Source of the DNA: Lathyrus oleraceus
Lineage: Eukaryota > Streptophyta > Magnoliopsida > Fabales > Fabaceae
DNA length: 64,000 nucleotides
Direction of reading: 5' to 3'
NCBI RefSeq assembly: GCF_024323335.1
Contig: NC_066585.1
Span: 344,663,846-344,727,845, forward strand
Shown here: in pieces, positions 1 to 10,440 of the stretch
Layout of the letters: the number at the start of each line of letters is the position of its first letter
Numbering within the stretch: the stretch's first letter is position 1
Notes under the pieces: generated by a model
Told to the model about the DNA's origin: nothing
What the model saw: only the letters and a program-made list of their open reading frames with translations
Database searches by the model: none
Program-made: the position numbers and the translations under genes

Positions 1-175
1 CATGTCTTCTCAAGCATAGAATATTGAGACTCACAATCGGTGAATTTCTTACTGAGGTAGTAAATGGCATATTCCTTCTTACCAGATTTGTCTTGTTGAC
101 CAAGAACACAACTCATACTCTCATCAAGCACAGTCAAATACATGATAAACGGTCTTCCTTCAACAGGCTCATGAT
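1..175 (-). pseudogene. Ogre-D RNase H fragment
   Basis: This minus-strand fragment matches the first (gypsy-type) RNase H domain of Ogre-C around 39320-39480, including the stretch that reads KKEYAIYY in Ogre-C. RNase H degrades the RNA strand of the RNA-DNA hybrid during reverse transcription. The fragment has no start or stop of its own and enters the window already inside the domain. On the minus strand it should directly follow the RT at 2888-3624, but about 370 bp of domain sequence is missing and LTR-X now sits between them. It is dead sequence. The junction with LTR-X lies between about 168 and 200 and I cannot fix it to the base. Confidence 0.7.
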
Positions 176-2887
176 GAATGGCAAACTTACAAATGGAAAA
201 AAGGTTAAGTCTTCACACAATGCCATGAAGAATGGGAGCGTTACAATCTTACTTACAAGAATGATATGCCTTTTGGGACAAATTTAGCTCTATGTTAAGC
301 AATCGTAATTTGACTTATGTAAAAGTCACAACTATCTAAGGTCGGGCAATAAAAATATTGGTGTTAATCAATGTTAGAGACATGGTACAAAGAACCAAGC
401 TCCTAAAACATACCACACACAAAAATAAAATGGGACGGACTTATCCCTATCAGACTCATGTTGATTCATCTGGCACAAGGTCATTGATGAATCAACTAGC
501 ATTTGATATTTGAGAATTCATTGGTCAATGAATGGATTGGGTAAGAAGAGGGATGAAGATGAAGAGGGAAAAGGAAATAGAAACTCAAATTGATTATAAG
601 AGGAATTTCATCTAATCGATACTATCTGTTCATCTTGAGGGATGAAATGTACATTTCATCAACCCCCTAAATCCAATAGTATTGATCAAATGAAAGTTCA
701 AATCAACCATGATCAACGCCAAATAGAAAGTCAAACATCACAAGGTCAACCAAATGGCTCAACAATATTTTTAAACAATTAAACAATTAAAAATGAAATA
801 AAATACATTTTTCAAAAGTCAAAACCTCAAATCCTTTCAAATCACCAAATAAATGGCCAAGGGATTTTCTTATAAATCCCTCACCAGACCGGTCCACCAC
901 CAATGTTCATGAAAATTAAAGATGCATACACTAATTTGAAGAGAAAAATGCCAGGAACTCGAATCTGCCCTTTAAATTTTTCTAATTCTCACTATATAGA
1001 GAGATATGTGGAATTGAAAATTGAGGAGTATGAACTGAGTTGCTTCGATTTGACCTCCAGGCAACTCAATCTTGTTGCCTATATTGGGTGGTCTTCAAGC
1101 AACCAAAGATCAAGCAAAATGGTGGAGAATTGAGGGAGAGTTGAAGAAGAGAAAATTCACAAATATCACCTTCGGTTTAATGCAATTGAGCTCGATCTCT
1201 CTTCCAATTTGGCTTGCCTTTCTTCTAACAACTTGTAGGAAGTGAATTGGATGATCAAATGGTTTAGATCCTTGGAGTTTCAATCCCAAAATAGAAGGGG
1301 AGTTGAAGCTCGATTTCAAGTGAAATCCTCAAGTTTATCCTATCAATGGAGGTTAGGGAAGTTGCAGTTTAAAGCTGGGGCAAGGTCCCATCTATTCTAG
1401 CACAAGGGTAATGTATTTATAGCCAATTCAATTGTTTTTCATACACTTTCAAACAAATTACAAAAATAGCAATGTGAGGTTGCATGCTTGCATAGGTGTA
1501 CACAAGGCCCATTAAATGATGTAAACATGTCCAATATCTTATTCAAAAGATGCTGCGACTTTAACATGAAGCCATTCAATGTGAAAATAAAAAAATAATC
1601 ATGAAACTTTCGAATTAGGGCCATGCATTACACCCACGTGCAACTCACTCAAAAATAATCCAAATGCCATGATGTTGGATTCTTTGGAAAGATAACATGA
1701 AGAGGAATAACTTTTATGTTGAAACTCTTTCCATTTGGAGCTTAGATCATGATGATATTGGAGGTGGAAATTAGGAGAATCAAACATAGTTGAAAATTTT
1801 CTAAGTTAAAAGTCAAATGACCACTTTTTCCACCTTGAATAACTTTTTCTATGAGCTTCAAGTAAAAATGGTTCCTTTTTAAAAGTTGTAGCTACTCCAA
1901 TCCTACTAAATTTGTTCATAAATTTGACACCATTTGAATCTTGAATGAGGAAGTTACGGATTCTAGAAGTTGAGAAAAATTGCTTGTTCAATGACGATGG
2001 CCTAATATGAACTATAATATTTTCTCTTGGTACATGCCCTTGCAAGTATAATTTGACATTTCTCAAAGAATAAAAGTTGGAAAAGACACCTTGACATTGA
2101 TCATGAAACTTGGATTCTATTCATATCATAAAAATTTAGCAAGTTATTGTTCTTGGAAGTTGACCTTGTATCTAGGGCACAAACAAAATGACCTATAATC
2201 TTTCCCCATAAAAAATAACTTTCCAAGCAAAATTAGCTCTTAATACAAACATGGAAGCTGTTTGAAATGTCATAAATAGTAACTTTGATCTTGGAATCAT
2301 TTTCATATGACAAACATTCTAGGAGATAGGGTCTAGGGAACCCTAGATTTGACTAGTTGACTTTCTCTTGTCAACCTCTTTTGATCTTTGGGGATCATGG
2401 AGAATCATATATGCATAATATGAAGTATAATGTAGTATCCCTGAAGATTTTAGACCAATTATGAAGAAACTTGCTGAGGAAGTCACACAAGATTATAGGA
2501 AAACAAGCTTCAAACCTTGATGAATTCTTGGTCAAAATAACCAAATCAAGAACATGGGGATCCATATATGATGCTTAGAACCATAGTGAATATTACCTTG
2601 ATTGATCTCTTGCATTGAGGGTCTCAAACCCTAGATAAGAACTTGGTGAGGAACAGATACACACACACACTACCTACAAAAGCAACAAAGTTACACTAGA
2701 TATATATTTGGTATTTTGGTTAGTAAACAGATAAAAAAAAGTATGATACAATAAAATGTGCTTGGTGATATCTCCCAATGCAAACCCAATGAATGAGGGG
2801 TGAGGAGGATACCAAGGTGTGATCCCAAATCCAATGCAAATGATGAGATAGCATGAGGGATCTTAGGGTCAAAATTAGGGTCTTGCA
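176..2887 (-). mobile_element. LTR-X: truncated minus-strand Ogre LTR inside Ogre-D
   Basis: Read on the minus strand it begins at 2887 with TGCAAGACCC, the start also seen, with small changes, in the LTRs at 8276, 10441 and 44414. It follows those LTRs for about 2.7 kb and then stops, so about 1.3 kb of the LTR 3' end is missing. It separates the RT and RNase H parts of Ogre-D, which fits a nested insertion followed by a deletion that removed most of the inserted element and some of the host. The bases next to the LTR start (2888-2892) would be the left target copy; the right copy is lost. Predicted ORFs in it on both strands are chance ORFs in a non-coding LTR. Confidence 0.75.
1413..1421 (-). 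promoter_or_regulatory. TATA box of LTR-X
   Basis: The minus strand reads TATAAATAC here. The same box occurs at the equivalent place in the other Ogre LTRs (9788, 11868, 45927). It would mark the U3/R promoter of the LTR, with transcription leftward. The LTR is truncated downstream, so productive retroelement transcription is unlikely. Confidence 0.55.
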
Positions 2888-3624
2888 CATGCTCTTATTC
2901 ATCTCATGATTTAACAATCATATCATCAACATAGACCTCAATCTCTTTATGCATCATACCATGGAAACGAGTGGTCATAGCTCTCTGGTACGTTGCACCA
3001 ACATTCTTTAAACCTAAAGGCATCGCTTGATAACAGAATGTTCCCCAAGGTGTAATGAATGTGGTCTTCTCCATATCTTCGGGTGCCATCTTGATTTTAT
3101 TATAACTAGAAAATCCGTCCATAAATGAAAATAATTTGAACTTAGTTGTATTGTCTACCAACATATCATTGTGTGGCAGAGGAAAATCTTCTTTTGGACT
3201 AGCTTTGTTAAAATATCTATAATCAAGACACATACGTACTTTTCCATCCTTCTTTGGAACAAGAAGAATATTGGCCACCCACTGCGGATACTCAGAGGTA
3301 ACAAGGAAACCAACATCAATCTGCTATTGTACTTCCTTCTTAATCTTCACTACCATATCAGGACGAGTTCTTCTCAATTTCTGCTTGACTGATGGGAATT
3401 CTGGCTTCAAAGGCAATCTACGCTTCACAATATTAGTATTAAGACCTGGCATATCTTGATATACCAAGCAAACACATTAGAGTATTCCCGGAGAAGATCA
3501 ACCAACCCCTTCTTAAAATTTGAACACAGTTGAGACCAAATCTTGACTTCCTTCACATCATCCTCGGAACCCAAGTTAACTAATTCAATCTGCTCTTCAA
3601 ACGGTTGAATGGTTCTTTCCAAGT
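2888..3624 (-). pseudogene. Ogre-D reverse transcriptase (pseudogene)
   Basis: Gypsy-type RT on the minus strand. The upstream linker segment (3425-3622, with VNLGSEDDVKEVK) is followed by the RT core at 2904-3278, which has PKKDGKVRMCLDYR, the motif A segment FMDGFSSYNKI, MPLGLKNVGATYQRA and the catalytic YVDD at 2922-2933. The domain matches Ogre-B and Ogre-C. An in-frame TAG lies at 3324-3326, and a small indel near 3440-3470 shifts the frame after VFAW. The 5' side is joined directly to a gag remnant, so protease and intron are deleted. The 3' side ends at LTR-X just after YVDD. The enzyme would copy element RNA into DNA, but this copy cannot. Confidence 0.8.
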
Positions 3625-3860
3625 TGTTGATGTTGTTGTTGAAAGGGTACTGATTGATTTGCTAAATTGTTGGTAAAAACAGGAATAACTGATGATACTT
3701 GATGATGTTGCTTGCGAGGTCTGGCATTCTTCCTCGCATGAGGCCTCTTCTGCCTCCCTATAGTCACTACATTGGTTTTTACTCCCTTCCTCTTGGAGAA
3801 ACTACCACCATATTTCCTGCTTGTAGATGCTTCTTCCTTAGATAATCGTCCCTCCCAAGC
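3625..3860 (-). pseudogene. Ogre-D gag remnant
   Basis: A short piece of the gag C-terminal region in minus orientation. It matches the Ogre-B gag segment around 18545-18760 (GRLSK, then a basic stretch, then a run rich in His and Gln codons). It is fused on one side to ORF1 near 3861 and on the other to the RT linker near 3625. Two deletions are implied: about 1.7 kb from ORF1 into gag, and about 2.5 kb from gag through protease and intron into RT. No function is possible. Confidence 0.65.
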
Positions 3861-4915
3861 AGTGTAAGCTTCCTAAAGCTATACAATTGCGTGGACAAAG
3901 CTTGTCTCTTCCCTTCCTATGAACATTATGCCAAGCATGCACCATCCTACTCTTCAAATTTTAGGGATCTTTCACCTCTTCATAGAATAGGCCTTCTAAC
4001 TGAACGTTATTAGGTTTATCTCTCAAAGGGAACCCATGCTGACGACGGACCAAAGTAGGGTTGTAGTTGATTACTCCTTGTGTACCAATCAGAGGCACAT
4101 TAGAGAACTCACCATAACTGTCAATAATATCCAAGCCATCAAATGCAGAATCATACCAAACAATATCATCATTAGTGATAGACATAAGTCTCTAAGACCA
4201 CTATAAACATTGTTTCTTCTCTAAGAAGTCTGGCATCTGAGGCAAGTGCATAATAAAACACTTGTACAAAAGAGGAACACATCATACAACGGTTCCACCA
4301 TCTTTAGAATTCCTTAAATGCAAAGAGAAATACGTGTCACCCAATAAAGTCGGAACAGGATTCTTAATCAAGAAAATCTAATGGTGTTAACATCGACGAA
4401 GTTATCAATGTTAGGGAATAATGCTAAACCATAGATGAGCAAGATAAAGATGGCTTCAAATCCTCCATGCTACATGCTTGAGTGAAAATAGTAGCTCTAC
4501 CAATGAGAAACTCAGAAGTTAACCCTAGAATCCCTCTTTTATTCATCATATTAGCATCAATCTCGGATTTCTTCAAATGAAGAGCCTCAACTATAACTTG
4601 AGACCTTGGAATCTCCTCTAATCCACTGAAAGACACCTTGTTAGACACGGGCATACCCAAGAGATAAGCATACTCTTCCAACATGGGCAAAAGTTGATAA
4701 TCATAAAAAGTGAAGCACCGATAAAGAGGATCATAGAATTGGACCAAGACACTCAAGTTTCCTTCCACAACATCAGTAGATAACACTGATAAAAGCTTCC
4801 CATGACATTGCTTGAAATCCAAAGGATCTAATACAAAGGATGATAGCTTCCTTAGCTCTTTCAACTCAGGACAGCTGAAACTGTACTTCTTAGTGTTCCT
4901 TTGTCCATAATCCAT
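3861..4915 (-). pseudogene. Ogre-D ORF1 (pseudogene)
   Basis: Minus-strand copy of the extra ORF that Ogre elements carry before gag. The start ATG at 4913-4915 opens the same MDYG...RNTKKYSF beginning as in Ogre-B (15754) and Ogre-C (32780). The first frame runs to 4424 and then shifts; the next block, 3961-4185, contains NVPLIGTQG and GFPLRDKPNN. Further indels follow, and the C-terminal coiled-coil part is deleted by fusion to gag near 3861. The function of Ogre ORF1 is not established. This copy usefully keeps a Gln codon where Ogre-C has a stop at codon 5. Confidence 0.75.
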
Positions 4916-5771
4916 GGTCTTAAAATATTTTCAAACATGACCTTAGTTCCTTGAAAATTATTAGTGTGATGAATGTTATGATGCGCATGAATGTATGAAT
5001 GCAACAATAACACACAAGGGATCACACACAAGGCAAGCACAAACAAAGGTCACAGGATGGATCAAGTCGTCATCAAGATCAATCATCCATTTTGGTGGAT
5101 TATGGTTTTCACCTCATTAACACCCAAGTTCCATTGATATTGACGATAACTGATCGGTTCAACCGAGAATCAAAGGGTTTGTTGTGAGTCACGAGCATGG
5201 AGTCAGGTTAAGAACCATCGCAAAGGAGTGTACTAAGGATAAAAACCTATATATCATGTTCTAAAAAGTTCCTAGAGTCGTGATCCCATCTATCGGATAC
5301 TATAGGTTAGGATGATAGACTCATCAACCCATAGTATTCTCAAGAGAAACTCGTTTGAGTGTAGTATCGTGTAATAACTATTATCAAGTCTACACTTGAA
5401 CAATCTCCTCACTATGTCCTAAATAGGCCAAGTTGGGTTAAATTTTCTACGGGACTCAGCTTCTTGGACTCCCAGGTCTGAAAAAGTAATGTCTATCCAC
5501 GACTTATTCGTGTGACATCAGTCATTCCAAAGGGGTCTCCACTGAGTAGATGGATCTCAAGCCAACTCGTTAAGGATTACTCCACACGATTCGAACATGA
5601 CTATACCATCCTCCTATCTTAACTGCACTCAAGCTCAAGTTAGAACTTATCTCACCACTCAGAGATCACCAAGCACAACAGACAGAGAGTATCACACAAA
5701 CAATATATACAATAAAACAAACATCAAATATATATACACACAAAAAAGTAGGCTAAACCCACTGAGGACTT
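4916..5771 (-). other. Ogre-D 5' leader
   Basis: Untranslated leader between the PBS and ORF1 in minus orientation. It aligns with the leaders of Ogre-B (14913-15753) and Ogre-C (31970-32779), including the conserved segment just after the PBS (GTGGGTTTAGCCTAC). No credible coding sequence is present; the 84-aa ORF at 5597-5851 on the plus strand runs antisense across leader, PBS and LTR end. Confidence 0.65.
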
Positions 5772-5789
5772 TCCCCAACAGAGTCTCCA
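5772..5789 (-). other. Ogre-D primer binding site
   Basis: On the minus strand TGGAGACTCTGTTGGGGA, close to the complement of the 3' end of plant tRNA-Arg(ACG), which ends in ...CCCCAGCGGAGTCGCCA. A 9-bp spacer (5790-5798) separates it from the LTR end, as in Ogre-C. It would prime minus-strand DNA synthesis. The change at the fourth base (A for C) is shared with Ogre-B. Confidence 0.75.
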
Positions 5790-5798
5790 CTTTATTTC

Positions 5799-7370
5799 TG
5801 GTTGTCGTAAATTCACGGCCATTGAGCCACTGGTTAACTCAATGTCAATAAAACAAGAGTCGCCACCGCGCTTTTATTGTTTCCAAAGGAAAATGGAAAA
5901 GTACGTCCAAAACCGAAAGATAAGAAATTTTCAAATCAAAAGTAATAAACTGTCAAAGATTACAGGTAAGGAGGTTGGTTACACAGAGGGAAGGTATTAG
6001 CACCCAAAGTGTCCTAGATAGTCCCAGGGAGAACTTTTTGTGTGTAAGTGTTTATTAGTTGAAAATATGTTTGCTAAAAAATTGAATGTGAGGATGAAAA
6101 AAATAATTCATTTATTATATTTTTGTGTTTGACAAGACCTTCGATTTTATGCCTACGTACCAACATAAAAATGAGGGATCAAAACCACGTAGTTCGTGGT
6201 AGAAATTTCAAAGATTAGTGGATTGGTTTTAACAAAAGCTTAAAGATATTTTGTTATCAATGGGAGAATACTAAACCAAACACCCATCGCTAATGAAGGA
6301 TTTACAACATTTAAGAGGGAGGGCTCCAACTTGGATTCAATCAATAAGTATGCCACTAACCCATAATAAATGGAAATACTTATAATCAATATATCATGGA
6401 ATGGGAGAATTATATCTCAACCAAAGATAACTCAAATCTAAATGCTCTTTTTTGAAAAATTAAAAGCAAAAGGCACAAAATGGCCAAAAATATTAGATGA
6501 GGTTGTTAGTTCTTTTTGTCTTTCTGAAATTTATGTCAATATCATTAAGTTTATTTACAAGATTGATTAAGAAAATATTTTGAAAATAAATGGCATAAGG
6601 CCAAAGTTTCTACTCATTAAAACAAGTCTAAGTTGAAAACACAAACAAAGAAGGTTTTAAAATGAGGGAGAGATTTTGAAATTTCAGAAGGAAATGAGGA
6701 GATGAAGGGATTATCCTGGACAAAACTTAAAAGTTTAGAGTTGAAAAGATTTGACTAATGCGATGCAATCCACAAGACTAGAATGTCAGATAGAAACCCA
6801 TTTCCTCTGGACTATTGAGCAAGCAACCAACATAACATCCAAACAATTAATATGAAGATCAAAGGCATCAAATAACGAGAGCCAAAATCCAAGAAAGCAC
6901 TCCAAAAGTAAGTAGTCTTCAGTGTCTTCAAAGGTATCAGATGAAATATTCCTTGTGGCAAACTCAAAGAAATAATCACCAGATATAAACAAATAAGATC
7001 AAGATAACAACTTAAACACAAATACAAAATTACAGATAAACCAATGGGGATCTCAAGGCTCGTATCAGATGAATGGCATTGGCCAAGATAACTCAGTCTC
7101 AAATAATGGCATTGCCCAAGTCCTTTCCATATCATAGGGATGTTTCCTATTCTAAGTCCAAAAGATCATATCAGGTCAAGAGCAGAGGTCCAACAGTCCA
7201 CCAATGTATTTTTTAGGTATTTTTTTTTGTTTTTTTTAAGTATTTTAAGGTCATAAGACCACAAATAGAACAAAATCACAAGCACACAATATATATATTC
7301 AAACACAAGATATGGATCAAATTAGCAAAGTGGAAATGACTGAAACATAAACAACTTGCATGAAATTTAA
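5799..7370 (-). mobile_element. Ogre-D 5' LTR, 3' portion only
   Basis: Minus-strand LTR sequence ending at 5799 (…CCA on the minus strand). It matches the last 1.5 kb of the Ogre-B 5' LTR, including the segment near the LTR end with the PBS-like relic (5856-5865, GTGGCGACTCT on the minus strand). The U3 side is lost: near 7370 it meets plus-strand LTR-E head to head. ORFs at 6786-7135 are chance. A T-rich run at about 7206-7238 has no coding content. Confidence 0.7.
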
Positions 7371-7371
7371 A

Positions 7372-8275
7372 TGACAATGGATTCATTTGGTAAGTTGTTC
7401 CCCTTGATGTCACCTTTCCCAAATGGAAATGTGTTCAACATTAATGTTGTTCCCCTTGATGTCACCTTTCCAAAATATCCAAGATCACTTCATTGGGACA
7501 AGAATTAAGGGACTTGCGCATGGGTTCTTTACATGGATTCATTTGGTAAGATCAATGTCCAATTTACATTTCCATCATGCATGATTACATGACATAATTT
7601 TAGGTTGATTAGCACACAATTTTGGACCTTTTGGAGTCATTCAATGGGAGTTTACACGACCATGCAACCATGGAACCAAGGTTGCTATTTTTGACAATTT
7701 TTGAAAGTGTGTGGAAGGAAATGTAAAAGCCTATATATACGTGTCTTCCTGCTCATAATCAATAACCCTTGGCCCAATCTTTGAACTACAAACACCCTCA
7801 CCTCCATTAAAGGATAATCTTAAAGGTTTTCATTTGAAAATCGAGTTTCAATTTTACTTCTGTTTTGAAGTTGAAACTCCAAGAGTCCAAGCCATTTGAG
7901 TTTCCATTTCACTTCCTGCAAGTAATCAGAAGCAAGTCGAGCCAATTGAGATCCAGATCGAGCTTCACCACTGCCCAATAGGAGGTGTATTTTCTCAATT
8001 TTCTCTTCTTCGATACTCCCTTAATTATCAACTATTTTGATTGATTTTTGGTTGGCTGAAGTCCTACAAATGTAAACAACAAGATTGAGTTGCTTTGAGG
8101 TCAAATCGAAGCAACTCAGATCATGCACCTCAAATTTCAAATGCATGTATCTTTTAATATACTTGGAATTGGAAAAAATTGAGGCCAAATTCGAGCTCCT
8201 GAGCATTTTTCCTTTAAAATGGTGTCCTCACTTTTCGTTTCTGATTGGTTGAGGATGGGCCAGTCCGTTGAGGTC
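7372..8275 (+). mobile_element. LTR-E: plus-strand Ogre LTR fragment, host of Ogre-C
   Basis: This aligns with the middle of other Ogre LTRs (about 9480-10330 and 45600-46460), with similar CACCAAAATG-type and GGACCAGTCCG-type segments near its right end. It begins inside the LTR at about 7372 and is cut at 8275 by Ogre-C, so its continuation should lie beyond the right edge of the window. It holds a local partial duplication: TTGTTCCCCTTGATGTCACC occurs near 7394 and 7447, and GGATTCATTTGGTAAG near 7378 and 7533. Confidence 0.65.
7732..7740 (+). promoter_or_regulatory. TATA-like box of LTR-E
   Basis: TATATATAC at the position where the sister LTRs have TATAAATA. It is probably a mutated U3 promoter box. 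Confidence 0.4.
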
Positions 8276-9787
8276 TGTAAGACCCTAATTTTGATCCTAA
8301 GATCCCTCATGCTATTCTCATCATATGCATTAGCATTGGATCACACCTTGGCATCCTCCTTACCCCTCCTTCATTGGGTTTGCATTGGGAGAGATCACCA
8401 AGCACATTTGGTAGTATCATACTTCATTTATCTTTATTTCACTAACCCAAATACCAAAAATATGTCATTTTATAGTTTAACTCTTTTGTAGGTAGTGCAC
8501 ATGCTCACCTATGCTCTATCAAGCTCACATCTAGGGTTTAAGACCCTTATTGCAAGAATCTCAATCAAGATTTGGTGTAATATGGCTATAAGTATAATAT
8601 ATGAATCCCCATGACCTTCACATGATATTTTGATCAAGAAATCATCAAGATTTTGGAGTTGGTTTGCCTTGGAAACCATAATTCATCTAGGTATCTTGTG
8701 TAACTTCTTCAACAAGTTTCTTCACAAATTGATCAAATATTTTAAGGGATACTTCAAATTTCATCATCTTATGCATATATGATCCTCCATAAGTCCCAAA
8801 GTCAATATAATGTCAAGCTAGCAAGTTGATTCATAGTGGTTGACTAGAGGAATTCAACTGATCAAGACTGGGGTTCCATAGACCCTATCTCCTACAATTT
8901 TTATCATATGAAAATGATTCCAAGAGAAAAGTTACCCTAAATGACATTACAAACAACTTTCATGTTTAGGTATAGATCTAGTTTTTCTTGGAAAGTCATT
9001 TTTTATGGTGAAAGATTATAGGTCATTTTGTCTAAACCCTAATTTGGAGGTCAACTTCCCAAGACCATAATTTGCTCAATTTTTATGAGATGATATCTAT
9101 TCATGTTGCAAAATCAAATTCAATATTTCTACCTCATCTTTGATGTTTGGAGGAATAGCAAATTCAACTTTTAAATGTAGGTGATATGAGGAGACATTAT
9201 AGGTCATTTTGGGCCAATACCATTGAACAAGTGATTTTCCTCAACTTCTAAAATGCATAACTCCTTCATTATAAATCCAAATGAGGTCAAATTTGTGAGC
9301 AATTTGAAGGACGTTGAGAGAGATAACACTTTGACGAGGGAACTTTTCTCATTTGAAGCCCATAAAAAAAGTTACTCAAGGTGGAAGAAGTGAACATATG
9401 GCTTGGTACTTAGATTTTTTTTATATGTTTGACTATCCAAACTTCCACCTCAAAATTCATCATGATCCAAGATTCAAATGGAAAAGTGTTCAACATGAAA
9501 GTTGTTCCACTTGATCTAATCTTTCCAGAAGGTCCAAATTCATCTCATTTGGACAAAGTATGAGTGACTTGCTCTTGGCTTAAAGTTGGATGACCATTTG
9601 GCATATTTGAACTTCCACTTTCCACACACGAATGCATGGCTTGTTAACATGACTTCAACATTGCTTGCACGTGATTTTGGACCTGAATGCATCATTACAT
9701 GGGCCTATGACACGCCCATGCATCCATGCAAGGCATTTTCTATTTTTGAAAGTTTGAAAGAAGTGTGCAAATATCAAATGCTTTGGC

Positions 9788-9795
9788 TATAAATA
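9788..9795 (+). promoter_or_regulatory. TATA box of Ogre-C 5' LTR
   Basis: TATAAATA preceded by GGC, conserved in place with 45927 (3' LTR) and 11868 (Ogre-B). It is the likely core promoter for the genomic RNA, which here would have to read through the 19-kb Ogre-B insertion. Confidence 0.6.
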
Positions 9796-10435
9796 AAAGT
9801 GTCTATGCTCAGAATTAAGGACCCTTACGCGCCAACTTTGAATCTCCAACCTTAAACCCTCACATTAAAAGGATAACCTTGAGGATTTTCATTGAAAATC
9901 GAGTTTGAATCTCCCACTATTTTAAGATTCAAAAATATAAGAGTCATGCTTCTTTCTTGATCCATTTACACTCTATCAAGCATCTAGAGCAAGGCCAAGC
10001 ACAATTGAGAGCAAGATCGTGTCCATCTGAACCTGTAGTGAAGGTGAATTTCTGAATTTTTCATCTCTTCGATTCTTAATCAATTCTCCATAATTCTTGT
10101 TGATTTTTGGTTGTCTGAAGTCCTACCAATGTAGGCAACAAGATTGAGTTGCTTAGAGGTCAAAACGAAGCAACTCAGATTATGATCCTCAAAATTCAAC
10201 TCCCTGTATCTTTCAATATACTTGGTGTTAGGTAAAATTGAGGCCAAATTTGAGCTCCTGAGCATTTTTACTTTAAATTCATGTCCTCCTTTTTCATTTT
10301 GGTGATGGTTGAGGGTGGACCAGTCCGGTGAGGTCCACCGTAGAAGAAGACCGGAGCTCTGGCTCCGGCGATGCATTTGGATATCTCTAAACCATATGAT
10401 TCATTCATTTTGTTTTAATTTGTGCGTTGGTTTTG

Positions 10436-10440
10436 ATTAC
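10436..10440. repeat. Target site duplication of Ogre-B, left copy
   Basis: ATTAC directly before the Ogre-B LTR start. It is repeated at 29438-29442 directly after the Ogre-B LTR end. Uninterrupted Ogre-C sequence at 46575-46580 has a single ATTAC at this place, confirming a 5-bp duplication made by integrase. Confidence 0.92.

Larger units (their letters stand above)
8276..10440 (+). mobile_element. Ogre-C 5' LTR, left part
   Basis: Starts with TGTAAGACCC and aligns base for base with the 3' LTR of the same element at 44414-46580. It stops exactly where Ogre-B enters after GATTAC at 10440 and resumes at 29443. It holds the U3 region, the TATA box and much of R/U5. Short ORFs here (8219-8491, 9586-9792, 10080-10376, 10309-10497) are not genes; several recur as decayed copies in every LTR. 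Confidence 0.85.

Noticed and set aside
903..1319. Small ORFs on both strands, with related ones at 8021-8206, 10080-10376, 12210-12416 and 46218-46535
   Set aside because: The shared wording (LTSKQLNLVAYI) looks like a gene family, but each lies at the same place in an Ogre LTR, on the antisense strand relative to the element, with different starts and ends. It is shared LTR descent.
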